DNA of 6,664 nucleotides from Pseudomonadota bacterium. GTDB taxonomy: Bacteria; Pseudomonadota; Alphaproteobacteria; Rhodobacterales; Rhodobacteraceae. The stretch spans positions 1 through 6,664 of the forward strand of contig JACZTQ010000182.1 of the NCBI GenBank assembly GCA_022573605.1, in the 5' to 3' direction. Below the pieces are notes generated by a model. It worked only from the letters and a program-made list of their open reading frames with translations, had not been told where the DNA came from and made no database searches. Both the position numbers and the translations under genes were made by a program. Shown piece after piece: positions 5,601 to 6,664 of this stretch (its first letter is position 1; every line of letters starts with the position of its first letter).

Positions 5601-6466
5601 TCCAGCAACCCTCTCAAATTGCGGACAAAATGTTCCGCGCGGTCCAGCGCATCAAGGTCCAGCCCGGTGGCGCTTCCCCTGGCCGCCAGGTCGCGGGCCA
5701 GCGCGCCGGTGGCGAGGTTGCCCTTGGCCCCCGGCGCGTAGGGGCAGCCGCCCAGCCCGCCGACGGCGGCATCGAACACCCGCAGCCCCTTCTCGATGCT
5801 GACCGCGACGCTCTCCAGCGCCCTTCCGTTGGTGTCGTGGTAGTGGCCCGCCAGCTTCTCTGGAGGCGCCACCGCCAGCACCGCGTCGAGCATCGCCGCC
5901 ACGGTCTCGGGCGTGCCCTGGCCGATGGTGTCGCCGAGCGAAACCTCGTAGCAGCCGAGCCCGAACAGGAGCCCGGTAACACGAGCGACCTCGGCGGGCG
6001 CGATGGGTCCTTCATAGGGGCAGGCGATGGCGGTCGAGATGTAGCCGCGCACCGGCATGCCGTCGGCCTTGGCCGCCTCGGCGACGGGGCGGAAGCGCTC
6101 GATGCTCTCGGCGATCGAGCAGTTGATGTTCTTTCGGCTGAACGCCTCCGATGCGGCGCCGAAGATGGCGATCTCGTCGATGCCGGCGGCGCGGGCCGCC
6201 TCATAGCCCCGCATGTTGGGCGTCAGCGCGGCGTAGCTGGTGCCGGGACGCCGCGCGATGCCGGCCATCACCTCGGCCCCGTCGGCCATCTGCGGCACCC
6301 ATTTCGGCGACACGAAGCTGGCCGCCTCGATGCGCTTGAAACCGACCGCCGAGAGCAGGTCGATCAGTTCGATCTTCCGCGCCGCCGGGATCGGGCGCGG
6401 CTCGTTCTGGAGCCCGTCGCGGGGGCCGACCTCGACGATGGTGATTTCGGGGGTGACCTCCGTCAT
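5597..6466 (-). CDS. liuE: Hydroxymethylglutaryl-CoA lyase
   Basis: This 289-residue TIM-barrel enzyme cleaves HMG-CoA to acetyl-CoA and acetoacetate, the last step of leucine catabolism. Family residues are all visible: EVGPRDGLQNE at 12-22 with Arg16 and metal ligand Asp17, metal ligands His208 and His210 in AGHYHDTNG, the catalytic cysteine Cys241 in the glycine-rich loop GGLGGCPYAPGA, and Asn250 in GNLATG. Length and motifs match the human enzyme without its mitochondrial leader. The start at 6466 is chosen because its ATG overlaps the upstream stop (ATGA) and GGAG sits 8 bases before it. The frame also opens at 6523, but that extension lies entirely within the carboxylase gene in another frame. 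The stop overlaps the liuC start in a second ATGA. Control is presumably from an operon promoter outside the window. Confidence 0.96.
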   Translation of the reverse strand: MTEVTPEITIVEVGPRDGLQNEPRPIPAARKIELIDLLSAVGFKRIEAASFVSPKWVPQMADGAEVMAGIARRPGTSYAALTPNMRGYEAARAAGIDEIAIFGAASEAFSRKNINCSIAESIERFRPVAEAAKADGMPVRGYISTAIACPYEGPIAPAEVARVTGLLFGLGCYEVSLGDTIGQGTPETVAAMLDAVLAVAPPEKLAGHYHDTNGRALESVAVSIEKGLRVFDAAVGGLGGCPYAPGAKGNLATGALARDLAARGSATGLDLDALDRAEHFVRNLRGLLE

Positions 6467-6664
6467 GCCACCGGCTCCAGGGTGATCAGCAGCGCGCCTT
6501 CCTCGACCTGCTCGCCGGCGCAAACCGCGACCTCGGCCACGGTGCCGCTCCGGGGTGCGGTCAGGCTGTGTTCCATCTTCATCGCCTCCATCACCGCCAG
6601 CACCTCGCCGGCGGCGACCGTCGCCCCCGGCGAGACATTCAGCGATTTGACGATGCCGGGCAGC
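6463..6664 (-). CDS. liuD: 3-methylcrotonyl-CoA carboxylase alpha subunit, biotin-carrier C-terminus (partial)
   Basis: Only the last 66 residues are in the window; the gene continues past the right edge. They form a biotin-carboxyl-carrier domain: LPGIVKSLNVSPG, then VMEAMKMEHSL with the biotinylated lysine at visible residue 29, then the typical APRSGTVAEV strand and a terminal VEEGALLITLEP. The domain alone would fit acetyl-, propionyl- or methylcrotonyl-CoA carboxylase alpha chains. The immediate coupling to HMG-CoA lyase and a LiuC-type hydratase makes the methylcrotonyl-CoA enzyme most likely. That enzyme carboxylates 3-methylcrotonyl-CoA to 3-methylglutaconyl-CoA together with the beta subunit LiuB, which is not visible here. 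The stop TGA (6465-6463) overlaps the liuE ATG by the ATGA pattern. Confidence 0.88.
   Translation of the reverse strand, partial: LPGIVKSLNVSPGATVAAGEVLAVMEAMKMEHSLTAPRSGTVAEVAVCAGEQVEEGALLITLEPVA

Noticed and set aside
6467..6523. Earlier start for HMG-CoA lyase at 6523
   Set aside because: The added residues are the out-of-frame reading of the carboxylase C-terminus; the ATGA overlap start at 6466 has a ribosome site and gives the family length.

Overview
The window is very GC-rich DNA (G/C-rich codon third positions, long open shadow frames opposite every gene) from what looks like an alphaproteobacterium, possibly Rhodospirillales-like. That placement rests on the style of the proteins, the base composition and the G/C-only palindromic repeats; I cannot fix a genus. 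Apart from the repeats it is an ordinary housekeeping and catabolic region: four or five tightly packed genes, with no phage, transposase, CRISPR or RNA genes that I can recognise.

Layout from left to right. Positions 1-116 hold a palindromic repeat copy and a small hairpin. A complete minus-strand pepN (aminopeptidase N) follows, 117-2825. The 290-bp divergent spacer 2826-3115 carries a candidate extended -10 promoter for pepN, two inverted repeat copies and a recurring GTGCAA motif. A plus-strand gene at 3116-4636 encodes a multi-spanning GT39/ArnT-like membrane glycosyltransferase. The 175-bp convergent spacer 4637-4811 carries two direct repeat copies. On the minus strand from the right edge comes part of a leucine/isovalerate degradation (liu) operon: the biotin-carrier C-terminus of the 3-methylcrotonyl-CoA carboxylase alpha subunit (cut by the window end), HMG-CoA lyase, then a LiuC-type 3-methylglutaconyl-CoA hydratase. 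The three are joined by two ATGA stop/start overlaps.

The liu proteins act in one route: carboxylation of 3-methylcrotonyl-CoA, hydration of 3-methylglutaconyl-CoA, then cleavage of HMG-CoA to acetyl-CoA and acetoacetate. PepN could feed that route only in the general sense that it releases amino acids from peptides. The glycosyltransferase looks functionally unrelated.

The most noteworthy feature is a family of about six short G/C-only repeats (about 36-46 nt). They have an edge like GTCCCCTC, a C-run/G-run hairpin, a GGGTTAGGG-like centre and a GGGGGYCG-like end. Five lie between genes. One is inserted in frame inside pepN and adds a low-complexity Pro/Arg/Gly linker. The G-rich arms also fit G-quadruplex motifs, so each copy can be drawn either as a hairpin or as a quadruplex.
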